Source: Anaeramoeba flamelloides
Lineage: Eukaryota > Metamonada > Anaeramoebidae
NCBI GenBank assembly: GCA_027625915.1
Contig: JANTQA010000075.1
Span: forward strand, 558,001-622,000
Length of the DNA stretch: 64,000 nt
Direction of reading: 5' to 3'
A model generated the notes under the pieces. It did no database searches. It was not told the DNA's origin and saw nothing but the letters and a program-made list of their open reading frames with translations. A program made the position numbers and the translations under genes. Below, piece after piece: positions 34,940-51,262 of this stretch. The number at the start of each line of letters is the position of its first letter. Positions within the stretch are counted from its first letter, which is position 1.

Positions 34940-36135
34940 ATTTAGGATTTAGTAACTCTTATTTATTTTTTTCCCCAAAAGTAATAGAGTAATTATTTAC
35001 ACAAGAATACAATTAAACCCGTTATGCAAACTCACTTATCAAATTTCCAGAAATGAGTTTATCATTTTTAAAAGAGTTCATTTTTACGAAGAAATTTTCA
35101 GTTAAAAGATCTAGATCTTTTTTTGTTTGGGCTTTTGGATCAAATTAGAAAAAGAATAATTTGCAAAAACTTTTTTATTGAAAGAAATCTTATTTTTAGT
35201 AATTCCTGAGAGTCTGTATGAACAAATAACCTTGGGACTTTAATGTTAGTTTAAAAATAAAATAAAAATAAACCTAAATATTATCCTTGAAGATCTAAAA
35301 AAATTGATCTTTTATTTTATTCACAAATATTTCTTACCTTTTTTGAAATTTAAAAAATTAGGCAATATACTTTTTCAAATATTCAGAGTATAAAAAAGGG
35401 ACTTTTAGCATTAAAATCAGTTATTTGATAATATCTATTTTTTTTTTTTTTATTAGAATTATTAATTTGAATTTATTTTATTTGTTTGAAAATCTTTAAA
35501 AAATTGAGAAATACTTGTAAATTCTATTGATACGTTTAATCTTTGTGTTGTCAATAATCCACATAAAAAATTTATATTGTGGTTATTAATTATTTATTAT
35601 AAATAATCTAAATTAAAAAGTATTTCTTTCGATTATAAGTTGAAATTTCCCAGAGTTTTAAAAAGTATTTTGGGCGAATTTTGAATTTGATTGTTTGTTT
35701 TTTTTTCTGGTATTTTTTTATTCAATAAAAAGAAAAAATTGATTTGAACTGTTCTTTGAATCAAAAAATTATATTTTATCTAAAAGCTTAAAATAATTAT
35801 TGTAATTTTTTTGAAATTAAGTTGATTGCATTGTTCTGAGTTAATTCAGAACTTTATAGGGTCATTTTTAAGGTTTTTTTTAGTACACTTTTTTTTTCAG
35901 ACCCTAAGATTTCTTTCTTCTTTTAAAGAAATGAATTTTTTTAAATAATTCTGAAATAGGTTGGCACATTTTGAACTATTCAAAAATGAGAAAAATGGAT
36001 CAAACTTTTTAGAAACAATAATTTATTTAAGAAAATAGCTTTAAAAGTAAGTTTGGTTTTGTTTAGTAATAAAATTATTTACACAATTTTTCAATTTCAA
36101 GATGCGGTTAAATTTTTTTGAATTTGCTATTTAAT
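34940..36135 (+). repeat. Dispersed repeat R2, copy 2
   Basis: See 8610-9995. This copy lacks the M1 insertion found there. Its right edge (about 36135) is within 40 bp of the boundary of the duplicated G-gamma block. Confidence 0.7.
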
Positions 36136-36415
36136 TTACTTTAAGATTTTTATTAGTTTACTAGCCCCTTAAGTCTTGCTTATATTACGAATTTCCCTTT
36201 TAGAAGTTGAAGATTTGATGATTTATTTAAATCTTCTTATTTTTAAATGTTTTTTATTTCTTGGAAAGATGAATGAAAATTTTGTTCCTTTTGTTTTTCG
36301 ATTAATTGAAGTTTTTTGTTGAAGAATCATTTCATTTGTTTTTTTTGAGGATTTGAAAATCATTTGAATTCTTTTTGGAAATGTAATTTTGTGTTGTTTT
36401 GGGTTTGTTTTGGGG

Positions 36416-36591
36416 TTTATACATTTTTTTTTTTATTGAATGAGAAAAAGGAAAAAGGAAAAAGGAAAAAAGAAAGATCAAAGCAAATAACAAAAAAACA
36501 AAAACAAAAAAGATGTTGCAGCTGTTTTAAAAAAGTGAACACACCAAGTTTTTCAAAGTATTATCAAAAATTCTTAAAACAGGAGAATTAG
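36416..36591 (+). CDS. Open frame conserved between the two duplicated blocks (uncertain gene)
   Basis: The C-terminal reading TKKQKQKRCCSCFKKVNTPS, then FSKYYQKFLKQEN and TAG is identical in both copies (the other at 57489-57660, minus). The lysine-rich part before it differs by a 6-base in-frame length change. The frame breaks further upstream, where a T run differs by one base between copies, so any coding start must lie after it, or an exon begins at the AG following that T run. The frame converges tail-to-tail with G-gamma. It could be the last exon of an unrecognised gene or simply young non-coding sequence. Confidence 0.25.
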
Positions 36592-36943
36592 AGAGCACGG
36601 ATTTATAATTTAAAAAACTTTTAATATGTACTTTTTTAAAACAACTGTAATTATTTTTTGAAACAAATCAAAAAATAAACCAAAAACAAATTTCTTTGAA
36701 AAATATTTAGTTTGTTTATTTTGAAGAAGAGTAAAAAAAGAAAAAAAAAAAAAGAGGTGTTTTGGAAAAAAGGTTTGATCCAAAAAAAAACAATTTGGTA
36801 CAAGTGATTTTATTAAATTTGGGATTTGTTTCTTTTTTATTGTTGTGTTTTTTTTTTTTTATTCACAAATAAAAAAAAAAAATAAACAAAAAAACAAAAA
36901 GAAAAAGTAATAAAGCTGAGTTGATTTTGGAGGATTAGAATTT

Positions 36944-37378
36944 TTACATCAAAACACAACAACAACCTGGTTCTTCTTCATCAAGGTTAAGCCATGGGTT
37001 GTTTGAGTTGTCTGTTCCTGGAACTAGGGGATCTGTTATTGATTGGGTGTATTGGATTAAACTATTTGTTGAAAAATAAAAAAAAAAAACATTTATTTTT
37101 AAAAGGAAGATACAATTTGCGATTTTTAGGAAGTTGAAAAAAAGGAACGATGAAATTTTTATGTTTTTGTTTTCTTTCTTTCTTTTGTTTTGGTCCTGTT
37201 TTTTTTTTTTTTTTTTTAGGATTAAATTGATCGAATAATTTTTTTTTTTTTTTTTTCATAAAAAAAGAAATCTGTACCTATTGCAAACGCTTCCCATTGA
37301 CTCAACTTTTTTAAGAGACTCCAGTTCTTTGCTCAGTCTATCACGTTGCGCAAGATAACGGTTCAGTTGTCCACTCAT
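36944..37378 (-). CDS. Heterotrimeric G-protein gamma subunit, copy A
   Basis: Small prenylated partner of G-beta in receptor signalling at the plasma membrane. Exons 37378-37278 and 37061-36944 (phase-2 junction, 216-bp intron, donor GTACAG) give 72 aa, the usual size. The N-terminal half is an amphipathic helix (RYLAQRDRLSKELESLKKVE) that would form the coiled coil with G-beta. Then come LIQYTQSITDPLVPG and the family's NPW/NPF motif (NNPWLNLDEEE). The C-terminus GCCCVLM provides a CAAX box (CVLM; Met favours farnesylation) and extra cysteines that could be palmitoylated. It differs from copy B at one residue (EEEPG here, EEEQG there). Confidence 0.9.
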
Positions 37379-37440
37379 TTTTGAAGATAAAGCTTGAAAA
37401 TTATATAAGATTGTTTATTTGATTCAAAATAAAAAAATGA

Positions 37441-38005
37441 ATATAATTCAAGTCTAAATATTACTTTTGTCTGATTTGAAAAAATTCCGATTGTAGTTCA
37501 ACCAACTCTAGTTCAGTAAGATTAAAAAACCAGATTGAATTAAAGTAAATAGTTGAATTTGAATAAATTTAAATGTCTTTTAACGAGTTTAATTTTCAAG
37601 ATCTCAATTAATATTAAATATACCAATTAAATGTTAAATTTTGAGTATTAATTGATTATAAAAGTGTTAAGTTAGATTGTATTTTTGTTTTATTGGGGTT
37701 TTATTTCAATAACCAACTTCTTTGGTTATTACTAAGAAAGGAATCTACCTTCTCTTTATATAAAAATATTAAATTTTCATCAAAGTCGAACTATTGAGGA
37801 GAATTCTTGATCAACTTTTAATTCAAACAGTAGTATTTACAATTCAAAAATTATTAAAATTCCAATTTTCTTCCAATTGATCAAATTCCTGACTTTGATA
37901 AAATCAACAAAAAAGAACCTTATTGGTTAAACAATTTATACAGAAAGGATTAAACTCAGTTTCAAAATAAAAAGCGTAACTTTTTGAATATAGAAGAACT
38001 AAACA
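37441..38005. other. Upstream flank of G-gamma copy A
   Basis: Not shared with the flank of copy B, so the two genes have different distal upstream sequence. No gene is visible. Confidence 0.5.
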
Positions 38006-38009
38006 TTAA

Positions 38010-38563
38010 GGTTTACAATCCCTGAAACTGGAAAAAAGATTATCTTGTATTGGGTGTGGCAACTTGTTATTTTGGTTCTTAGCTGATCGATCCACAACTA
38101 AGTTTGGATCGTATAGGTGGTTGAAAAAGGCTATTTTTGTGATTTTATTGTTTTTTTTTTCCGAAATTCAGACTGATGAGTCTAAGATTAATTGATTGGA
38201 AGGTTTTGAATTGAAAGTGTTAATTTTTTGGTTGTCAATTGAAATTATCATTTCCCTTTTACAGTGTTAGGAGTAAATAAAAAAAAATTTTTTTACAAGC
38301 ATCAAATAATACAAAGCGTAAATAAAAATTTCAATTGACAACCAAAAAATTAACACTTTCAATTCAAAACCTTCCAATCAATTAATCTTAGACTCATCAA
38401 TCTGAATTTCGGAAAAAAAAAACAATAAAATCACAAAAATAGCCTTTTTCAACCACCTATACGATCCAAACTTAGTTGTGGATCGATCAGCTAAGAACCA
38501 CAATAACAAGTTGACACACCCAATACAAGATAATCTTTTTTCCAGTTTCAGGGATTGTAAACC
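38010..38563. mobile_element. TTAA-flanked hairpin element, family M2, near-perfect copy
   Basis: 554 bp between TTAA sites (38006-38009 and 38564-38567). The two arms are about 240 bp each and nearly perfect complements, starting GGTTTACAATCCCTGAAACT and ending with its complement, around a centre of about 70 bp. There is no open frame. The near-identity of the arms implies a recent insertion or conversion between arms. The TTAA target site recalls the piggyBac group, although the GG terminus is not the usual piggyBac end. Confidence 0.85.
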
Positions 38564-38611
38564 TTAAATCATCAAAGAAACCAACAAGAAACAATAAGAA
38601 AATATGTCGCT

Positions 38612-38905
38612 GATTTCTTAAAGTTCTTTTATTTCAAAATGAAATTCTAAAAATAAAGGATCAAATTTGAAAAGTTATTTCAAAAAATTTAGATAATTTG
38701 AGGGTTTTATTGAAAAAAAATCAAAAAATTTCAAAAAAATTAAAAATATTTAGAAAGAATTTTCAATAAATTGCATTCCTAATTTAATTTTTTCTGAAAA
38801 TATCCAGACATTTACTTTCAAAATTGATTTGAACTTAGGTATAATATTGAGTAGCATATTGGATGTTGTCTTAGAACAAGAAGAAAAAAAACAGGGATCA
38901 TTAAC
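38612..38905 (+). repeat. Dispersed repeat R3, left copy
   Basis: About 290 bp similar to 41717-42015 in the same orientation: starts TTCTTAAAGTTCTTTTATT, later TTTGAACTT(A/T)GGTATA, then TTGGATGTT and GAACAAG(A/T)AGAAAAAA. The two copies bracket the cofilin gene. They are well diverged and have no open frame. Confidence 0.6.
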
Positions 38906-39035
38906 TAAATTTCATAATAAATGGCCCACCTTATATTTTATTTTTGAATTGGATTTCTAATGTTTTGAAGTTTTTCCCCTAAGAATGAAAAGTTTGCAAA
39001 TAAATCATTTTTTCTCTTTTTTATTTTTTCAACAG

Positions 39036-39204
39036 TGTTTTGTTAAAATGGAAAATGAAAATGAAAAATTGGAAAGAAGTAACAGATGAATTAATGAAAA
39101 AATTGGTTTCAAATATGAAAAAGAGATTAGATTTAGTTCTTCAAATGGAAGGAGAATCGATAAACAGGTTTTTTTACCTTTTTAAAGCACTACTGTCGGT
39201 ATAA
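39036..39204 (+). CDS. Candidate exon, unknown protein
   Basis: A strong pyrimidine tract with CAACAG (acceptor ending at 39035) is followed by 55 open codons, ending TAA. The translation NWKEVTDELMKKLVSNMKKR, then LDLVLQMEGESINR looks helical and protein-like. No upstream exon or family is recognised. It could equally be a chance frame; the sequence after GESINR becomes T-rich. Confidence 0.22.
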
Positions 39205-40467
39205 AAGGAAAAAGTCCGGATTTTTACATTTTTTTTTTATTTTCACTTTTTTGGAAAGTTCTTTTCCAATTTTTTTCCAAAAAAATTTGGAAAAAAATAA
39301 AAAATAAATAAAGAAAAAAATTTCATTGAAAGATCTCAATGAAAAAACAAAAGTTACTCGGAATGGAATAATAAACCTTTGGAATTCCAAGTAAATTAGA
39401 TCTTGAGCCAGACAATAAATAATATTATTTTTCCACACTTTTGTTCTTTGATTTTTTTCGATTTATTTTTGTTAGGTAATTTTTTTAGAATTTTGTTTTA
39501 TTGCAAGGCCTATAGTTTCTTAATGCATTCGTGTCATTCAATTCAGTTACCAAATAAAATTTTCTTTTCTTTTCATTTCATTTTGAAAAAATTACAACTT
39601 GCATTTTATTGCGTTTTAAAAATTCTTCCATTCGTAAATCTTGCAATGATGAATTGTTTCCCATTAATAACACCCCTCTTTAAGTCTCCGTACATTTGAA
39701 CCATTTGCTTCGTAACATAGATTACTGTTTTTTCATATTTGAAAAACGACTTTTAAAAAAAAATGAATTTTCAAAATCCGGATTTTTCTTTTTATACTCA
39801 AAATACCCCTTTAAATAGTCTATTTTTTATGTAATGCTTCTTTCAAAATAAATGTCCTAATTTTTTTTAACAGTTTTTTTTATTTTTTTTTTCTTTTATT
39901 TTTAGACAAAAAATAAATCGCTCTTGGGTATAATATTGAATATTAAAATCTAAATTTTTATATAATAATAGATAACTTCAATTATTAAAAATATTTTTCT
40001 TTAAAATTTGATTTTTAATGGGCCAATTATTATGAAAGATAGTTTATTTCGTAACTTTGATTATAGCCTTTGTGCACGAATATTTGATCACTGTAAAAAT
40101 CAATTGTTTTTCAACAGTTTTCATAATGAGAGCAAATTAAATCTCTAAAAAAGTCCAATTTTCATTAGCTGTATCAAGATCTTTCAATTTTTCTTTCAAT
40201 TAGAAGAAAAAATAGTTGTTTGAAAATTTTGAAAATGTATTTTTAAAAACTCAACCAAAAAGTGAAAAAAAATAAAACAAACATGAAAAAAAATTGAAAC
40301 GGTGGAAATTTTTATTTTTAAAGGTTTCTGTCACAAAAAATATATAGAATAGATTTTTTAGTTTTTTCTGAATCTTTTCAATTTTTACAAATTTAAGTGT
40401 ATGGTTATTTGTTGATCAAAATTTTCAAAAATGTTCAAAATGTAACTCTTGAAGAATGTTTTGTTTT
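39205..40467. other. Gene-free stretch downstream of cofilin
   Basis: A/T-rich. Open frames here (for example 39403-39699) start on non-ATG codons and show no motif. Confidence 0.45.
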
Positions 40468-40887
40468 TTATTTTCTAACTTTTGACATAATGACCTCTAA
40501 AATTAATTCTTCAGTTAAATCTGTGGTGTTGTTAATTTGTAGTGAAACACCAATGCCTCTCAACATGTATTTAAATGACAAAAGAGTTGTAGCATAAACC
40601 ATTTTATTTTTAAGTTTTGCTGTTGATGGTACCCATCCAATAAAAAGTAATTTGCTTCTTCGTTGGCCTTCAACGTCAAAGTCGAAATGGTAACAAATAT
40701 ACCTACAATCGTCTTGTGGTAATTGGCTATAAAATTCTTCAAATGATTCCTTTTTTGTTCCTCTTTTTTCAACTTCGATTTTGCTGAGTTTTTCATCCAT
40801 TTTGTAAATGATAAATCGATCTTCTTTTGAGAATTTGAATTCTTGAAATTGTTCAATACATTCGCTTGTTGGGAGAATTCCAGTCAT
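40468..40887 (-). CDS. ADF/cofilin actin-depolymerising protein
   Basis: Binds actin monomers and filaments and promotes severing and turnover in the cytoplasm. 139 aa, single exon, normal family length. One ADF-homology domain: CIEQFQEFKFSKEDRFIIYK (10-29), the hallmark LPQDDCRYICYHFDFDVEG (56-74), SKLLFIGWVPSTAKLKNKMV (78-97) with the long actin-binding helix KLKNKMVYAT, then SFKYMLRGIGVSLQI and a C-terminal helix. The N-terminus MTGILPTS lacks a serine at position 3, the LIM-kinase site of animal cofilin; Thr2 or Ser8 might substitute (inference). The gene stands alone between two R3 copies. Confidence 0.95.
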   Translation of the reverse strand: MTGILPTSECIEQFQEFKFSKEDRFIIYKMDEKLSKIEVEKRGTKKESFEEFYSQLPQDDCRYICYHFDFDVEGQRRSKLLFIGWVPSTAKLKNKMVYATTLLSFKYMLRGIGVSLQINNTTDLTEELILEVIMSKVRK

Positions 40888-41456
40888 TTGTGATTTGATT
40901 TGTTGGTTTTAAGTTGAATATAAAAAAGTTGATTGGTAAAAATTAATGAATTTATTTTTCTTGAATTTCTTTTTTAAATTGAATCATTTGAAAGTAAACC
41001 CAAAAAAGATCCTTTGGCTAACACTACTGTTCCATTCAATTTGTTGTGTTGTTTTTTAAACATGGCCTTTTGAGTGAGTGGCTTTTTTGATGTTCATCTT
41101 TCTTTGTTTTTCAGATAAAAAAGAATTTTGTGTTTGTTTTTATTTTAGAAGAAGTGTAAATCACGCAATGAATGCTCTTTTAGTTAAATTCCTTTTCAGA
41201 AATTTAATCACAAAATCATAGGTTTCATGGTTGTTCGTGGAAAATACACACAAAAAATTTGTAGTTGTTTTATTTGTTTTTTTGTTCGTGTTTTAATGAA
41301 AAAATCCCAAACAAGAATTTTTCGTGTTTATTTTTGTGGTTTAAATTTGAGAACTAAGACTTCTAAACCTTTTCCTAAGGTTGTTCGATTGATTTGGATT
41401 TGAAGTGTTTTGTGTTTTTGATAAGGAAAAGGAACATCAAATAAGATTTGTAAAAA

Positions 41457-41654
41457 ATGAATTTTCTATTCAGATTTTCAGTTCGAAAATTTCAGAGGAA
41501 TAAGAAAGCAGAAGAACTCCATAATTATTTCTATAGGTTTCTTTTTGGTTGTATATTGATTCTCGAAGAACAAATTGAAATTATTGTTCTCAAAATAATT
41601 CTTGAAGAAAAGTTTAATCTATGTTTCAAAATACAACGTGAGTTTCTATTTTAG
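41457..41654 (+). CDS. Possible small protein, 65 aa (uncertain)
   Basis: ATG-to-TAG frame divergent from cofilin, 570 bp away. The basic N-terminus (FSVRKFQRNKKAEELHNYFY) is followed by a hydrophobic segment (FLFGCILILEEQIEIIVLKI). No family is recognised. The shared upstream region with cofilin is the only contextual support. Confidence 0.22.
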   Translation: MNFLFRFSVRKFQRNKKAEELHNYFYRFLFGCILILEEQIEIIVLKIILEEKFNLCFKIQREFLF

Positions 41655-41716
41655 AGTAGACCTGAACTCTAAACCACAAGAAATTGATAATAATAAACCA
41701 CAATTAAATTTGGTAT

Positions 41717-42015
41717 TGGTTTCTTAAAGTTCTTTTATTGGAAATTAAATTCTAAAAAAATAAATGGATCAAATTGCAAAATTTATCTCAAAAAATAGAG
41801 TTAATTTTTTTGAAAATTTTTAATATCCACCATCAAAAAAACAAAAAATCTCAAAAAAACTGAGAATATTTTGAAAATTTTAACCTACATTATTTAATAA
41901 TTGAAATTAACAAAAAAGATCAAGGGGTTTACGTTCAAAAAATAATTTGAACTTTGGTATACAATTGGGTTGTGAATTGGATGTTACATTGGAACAAGTA
42001 GAAAAAAACAGTTAT
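41717..42015 (+). repeat. Dispersed repeat R3, right copy
   Basis: See 38612-38905. It lies about 0.8 kb upstream of the cofilin ATG. Confidence 0.6.
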
Positions 42016-42933
42016 TTTTTTTAATTTTCAAACATGCCCAAATAAGATTTGGCTACTCACTATTTTGATCATTGGGTCTAAAAATTTTTAGGTAAATTTC
42101 TATTTTAGAAAATCTCAGAATTTCTATTTTTTTCTATTTTTTTATAATCTATTTTTCGTTTCTTTACTCCCCACCTCCCCACACAAGAGATGAATCTGAA
42201 AGAAATTTAAGAATAAAAAACTTTGTTTTAAATATTAGTATCAAAGAGAGATGATTAATTACATCCCCAATAAACTATTAAGATAAAAAAAAATAATAAA
42301 AAATTCATTTTAAAATCACAAATCTTCTCTTTTAAGATAATTTTAAAGTAGATTTTTTGAATATATTTGGTTTCACTAAATTAGAATTTGCAAAAAATAC
42401 AAAAAAAACCCAATTAATATCAAAAGAAAAAAAAACCAAAAGTTTTCATAAATTTTAGATTTGAGTTTGATGTTTGAAAACCAATTGAAAGATTTTATTA
42501 AACTTTTAACGTTTAGAATTAATATTATTCAGTATATTTGTTTTAATATTATTTTCAAGTTTGCAATGGATGACAGCCACATAAAAGAAAGGAAAAAAAA
42601 ACATTTTTTTTTTAAAATTGTTGATTTTTTCCTTTTTTAGAATAGAATAGAGCTTTGCACAGAGAAGTATAAAATTACAGATGATTTTATTGGATACAAA
42701 TAAAATTGGTATAGGATAAAAACTGCTCTAAATAACCCAACTAGTGAAATTGCACTACACGTTGATTTTATCAATTTTAAAATAATCGGTGCATTAGTAA
42801 AAACTCCAAGATTTTAGAAAACAAATTACTTTTTGCCACACATTTAAAGGGACAAAACATTACTATTATGAATATTTAGTTGAAAAATACTTTTATATAT
42901 TTGCCTTGAAATGTAAATTAATAGTTAATAGAA

Positions 42934-43027
<94 letters not shown>

Positions 43028-44286
43028 TTAGATAATTAAATAATTAACTTATAGATTATTGTTTAATAATTATTTTCAGATAATCGTACCACTATTATAA
43101 AAAAACAAGTTTTATAAAAAAGAAACAAAAAGAAACAAAAACAAACATTCTTTCAGTTTTTAAGTTGAATGCTATAGGGTAATTCTTTAAAATTAAAAAA
43201 ATGCCCAAATAGTTACTTTCTGAAGTTACTAAAATTCAATATTTAATATAGCAAAGAATTATAATTTTGGTTTCTATTTTTTGATTTGAAAGGTAAATTA
43301 TATTTAAAATTTTTTTAAAAAGTATCATTTTTTTTATTTGTATACTTTACTTAAAAAATATAATAATTTTTTTTTTTTTTTTTTTGAGAATAATAAAAGA
43401 TATTTAAGAATCATTTGGACTATGGGTTACTAATATTATTCACTTTTAATTATAATAAACTTTATTCATTGAAAATTCTAGGGTAAAAATTTATATATCT
43501 ATCACCTTTTCTAATTAGTCTTTTGTGTTATCATTGATTTCCTGAATGAATTTATTAACCTTTCATTAAAATATGAATTTATTTCCAACATACATACCTT
43601 TTCTTTAGACATGGGGAATCAGATAATCTGATAAGTTACCAAAAAAAGATTTGAGATTTTTCACATTTGCATTTTATCTTTTTAGGGTAATTTTTTATTA
43701 ATTTTGAGTTTTCACGTCTTATTTTCATTCAAAACATTTTTTGAAAATTAACCTCATATTTGTGGTATCTTCTGTGTTTGATAGAATAACACCAAAGATA
43801 GAACCCATTGAAAGAATTTTTTCATCAAATTTCAACTTAAACTTTATTATTGCTTTTATAACAAACCGTTTCTAACATTGGAAAAATAACATACAATTAA
43901 TTATCTTTTGTTTTACATTACAATCCCAAAAATAGAACCGATTAAAATAGTTTGTAATTGGAATTCAATTTAACATTTTCTATATAAATAGGTAATTTAT
44001 AAAATGGAAAATTAATAGCTTTTAAATTCGTTCTTATCAAAACAAAAATCAAGATATCTAAATTTTATTACGTACGAGGTTGTTCTTAGAATTCTTTTTA
44101 GTGTTACATTGACTTTTTTTTTTTAAATAACAACCATCATACACATACACACACACACACATATAAATGTCCATAATTTAAAAAATGTATTAAAAAATTG
44201 AAGAACAGAAAAAAAAATAAATTACATGTTATTTGTATTATGTTTTATTTTTTTTTCCATATACAAAAAAATAAAAAAATTAATAT
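42016..44286. other. Gene-free stretch with a long ATT microsatellite
   Basis: 2.3 kb without a recognised gene, downstream of the AGC kinase. Holds the trinucleotide tract below and short (CA)n near 44143-44160. Confidence 0.5.
42934..43027. repeat. (ATT)n microsatellite
   Basis: About 31 uninterrupted ATT/TTA units over 94 bp. Uninterrupted tracts of this length are usually length-variable. Confidence 0.97.
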
Positions 44287-48891
<4,605 letters not shown>

Positions 48892-49324
48892 TTTTGTTCG
48901 GTAAATTCAGTACAAATCTTATATTATTTTGTTTTGTTAACAAGATCAAAGAGCAAGTAAAAAAGGGGATCCAAGATAAAAAAAATGATTTGTAAAAAAT
49001 GTCTGAAAATGAAAAAAAAATAATTCAACAAAAAAATTTTTTATTTGGAAAAAATTTTTTTTTGAAGAAGGTTACGTTGTGAAATCGTTTATTCTTGAGT
49101 AATGAGTTCTGAAAAATATTTTTTTGAAAGTTGAGAAAATATTTTAGGTATTAAAATAATAATTATTACTTTGTTGATTTAAAAATAATAAATTTGTTGG
49201 GACTCAAATCTAAAAACCATCATTTAAAATGACACTGAAAATTAAATTTTTGATCAATTTAAAAAATTTAGTAAAATTTCTCAAAATACTCCTCTTTTAC
49301 AGATAAATATATAAAATATAAAAT
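48892..49324. other. Upstream region of the AGC kinase
   Basis: The 5' flank of the kinase is A/T-rich; a promoter cannot be pinpointed. Confidence 0.45.
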
Positions 49325-49490
49325 AACCATTAACCATTCTAATCGGGATATTGATTAAATATTCTAAATCTATCAATTTTAAACCTTATGTAATTATGGA
49401 ATAGAAAAAAAATAACAAATCTGAAAATTTCATTGGGAAAATGAGTGAAAACATAAAATCCCATTTTATTGTGATTATCCCTTAAACAAA
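49325..49490 (+). repeat. Dispersed repeat R5, copy 2
   Basis: Begins ACCATTCTAATCGGGATATT; the same opening occurs at 59562. See 46430-46600. Confidence 0.55.
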
Positions 49491-49551
49491 TTATAAATTA
49501 ATTAGAAAACATGTATATTTAAAGTAAATTTATTTTAAATTTAGTTAATAA

Positions 49552-51231
49552 CCATAGTGAAAAAAATTTAGTTCATTAAAAAAAATTTGGTCAGTCAAAA
49601 ATTTGTTTTCGTTTTTTAAATAGTAAATATTAGCAAAATTATTTTTGATCAAAGTAAAATTTTATGAAAAAATCTTACATTTAAGAAAAAACAAAGTAAT
49701 TATCAATAATAATTTTCAAAAGTAAATATTATTTCGTTACATTTTGACCTATTAGAATTACCGTGGAATGCTAAAAATACCCAAATTTACTTTTAACTAT
49801 TATTTTCTAATTAATAAATGAAAATTTTTATTTCAATTTCCAAAACGAATATTAATTATTACTGCTACAATCAAATTAGCAGAGTAAAAATTTTGTCTTT
49901 GAGTTAACTTAGGAAGTTTAATTTATTCTCCAAAAATATCATTTCTAAACAATGTGGTAAAGATCTTTGGATTTTAATCAACTTATTAAACTAGAAAAAT
50001 AATTTGGAATATGAACTAAAAATTTTCATTTTTTAATTGGAAAATAATAGTACTAATGAAAATACTGGAAATGAAAATAAATCTGAAATCAAGATTAATG
50101 TTTGTAGATCAAATTGAAATAAATTAATATAACTCAAGTTACCAATTAAGCCAAGATCAAAAAATATTCTAATAGAAAAAAAAAGAAAAAATATTCGAAA
50201 TTACTAATAAATTCATCTATATTTAATAAAATTTTTAGTTCAACCCCCCCCCCTTTTGTAATCTCTTATCTCAACTTTTAAAACAACTCAAGAGAAAGAA
50301 ACTTTTGAAGCACAACCAACTTTAAAAAGTTTATTAACAATACAAATAATAAAATGCTTTATTCGAGGAACTGTAAAAAAAATTGTAAAAAGGAGAATGA
50401 AGTTAAAAATTTTCAGATATTTATTTGAATTTATCAGTATTAGCAAAATGAATTTTTATCAAAGTAAATTTTATGAACAAATAAGACACTTAAAAAAAAA
50501 AAAGGTCATTACCAATAAAAATTATCAGAAAAACTATTATTTCATTGCATTTTGACCCTTTGGAATTGCTTTGGAATGCTAAAAAGAACAAAAATTATAT
50601 TTTAATTGTAAATATTACCAAAAATGTTAATTTTTTTTTATTGTATTAAATTCCAAGAACAAGTTAGTCATTGTTTGGGAAGACCAAAAATTAATACCTG
50701 TTTTAAATTAAAGTTTGTTTATGGTGAATTTAAAGAATTTAATTTGTTTTTGAAATCTTAATATTCGGTTATTTGGAAGTTTTGATCGTAAAAAATTAGT
50801 GGAAAACAATCTCTTTTTTAAAAAATATCTTTTTTTCGAAGATTTTATAATTCAATTTGGTTTAAAAGGATATCTAAGATTACCCTTGATAAATTTGCAT
50901 TAATAAATAATGATAAATATCTTATTGAATTAATAGATTTTAATATTTCTAATTAAATAGTTATCTTATTTTTAGTAAAGTTTACAATTAAATGTAAATT
51001 TGTTCTTTAAGTCTTCCAGAGTAATTTCATAAGGTCAAAATGCAACGAAATAATATTTACTTTGAAAATTATAATTGATAGTAACTTTTTTTTTTTCTTA
51101 AATGTAAGATTTGTTCATAAAATTTTACTTTGATCAACAATCATTTTGCTAATATTTCCTATTTAAAAAAAGAAAATAAAAATATTGACTGAACCAATAT
51201 TTTTTATTGAACCAAATTTTTTTCACAATGG
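49552..51231. mobile_element. Inverted-repeat element, family M7, 1.68 kb
   Basis: Left arm about 49552-49800 and right arm about 51010-51231 are complements: ends CCATAGTGAAAAAAATTTAG and (complement) CCATTGTGAAAAAAATTTGG, next to TA on both sides; both arms contain TTAGCAAAAT..TTTTGATCAAAGTAAAATTTTATGA. A third, direct copy of the inner arm (about 50440-50600) lies inside, as does a C10 run at 50244-50253 and an R4 copy near 50230-50420. There is no transposase frame. The structure suggests one element that captured or was invaded by a relative. Confidence 0.65.
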
Positions 51232-51262
51232 TAAGAGTTTTTTTTTAAAAATCTTTTCTTTA

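Larger units (their letters stand above)
36171..37440 (-). repeat. Inverted duplicated block, copy A (holds a G-gamma gene)
   Basis: Near-identical, reversed, to about 56640-57903. Similarity runs from AGTCTTGCTTATATTA at 36173 through the G-gamma 3' flank, both exons and the intron, and fades 40-60 bp upstream of the G-gamma ATG. Differences are mostly homopolymer lengths and single bases, so the duplication is recent or is being homogenised. Confidence 0.85.

Noticed and set aside
37062-37259. Lysine-rich 65-codon frame next to G-gamma copy A
   Set aside because: It lies entirely in the G-gamma intron, is driven by A runs, and starts right after the donor.
40397-40597. Plus-strand frame opposite cofilin
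   Set aside because: Antisense shadow of a conserved protein.
38612-42015. R3 direct repeats as terminal repeats of one retroelement
   Set aside because: They are well diverged from each other, and the interior contains an ordinary host cofilin gene and no element genes.
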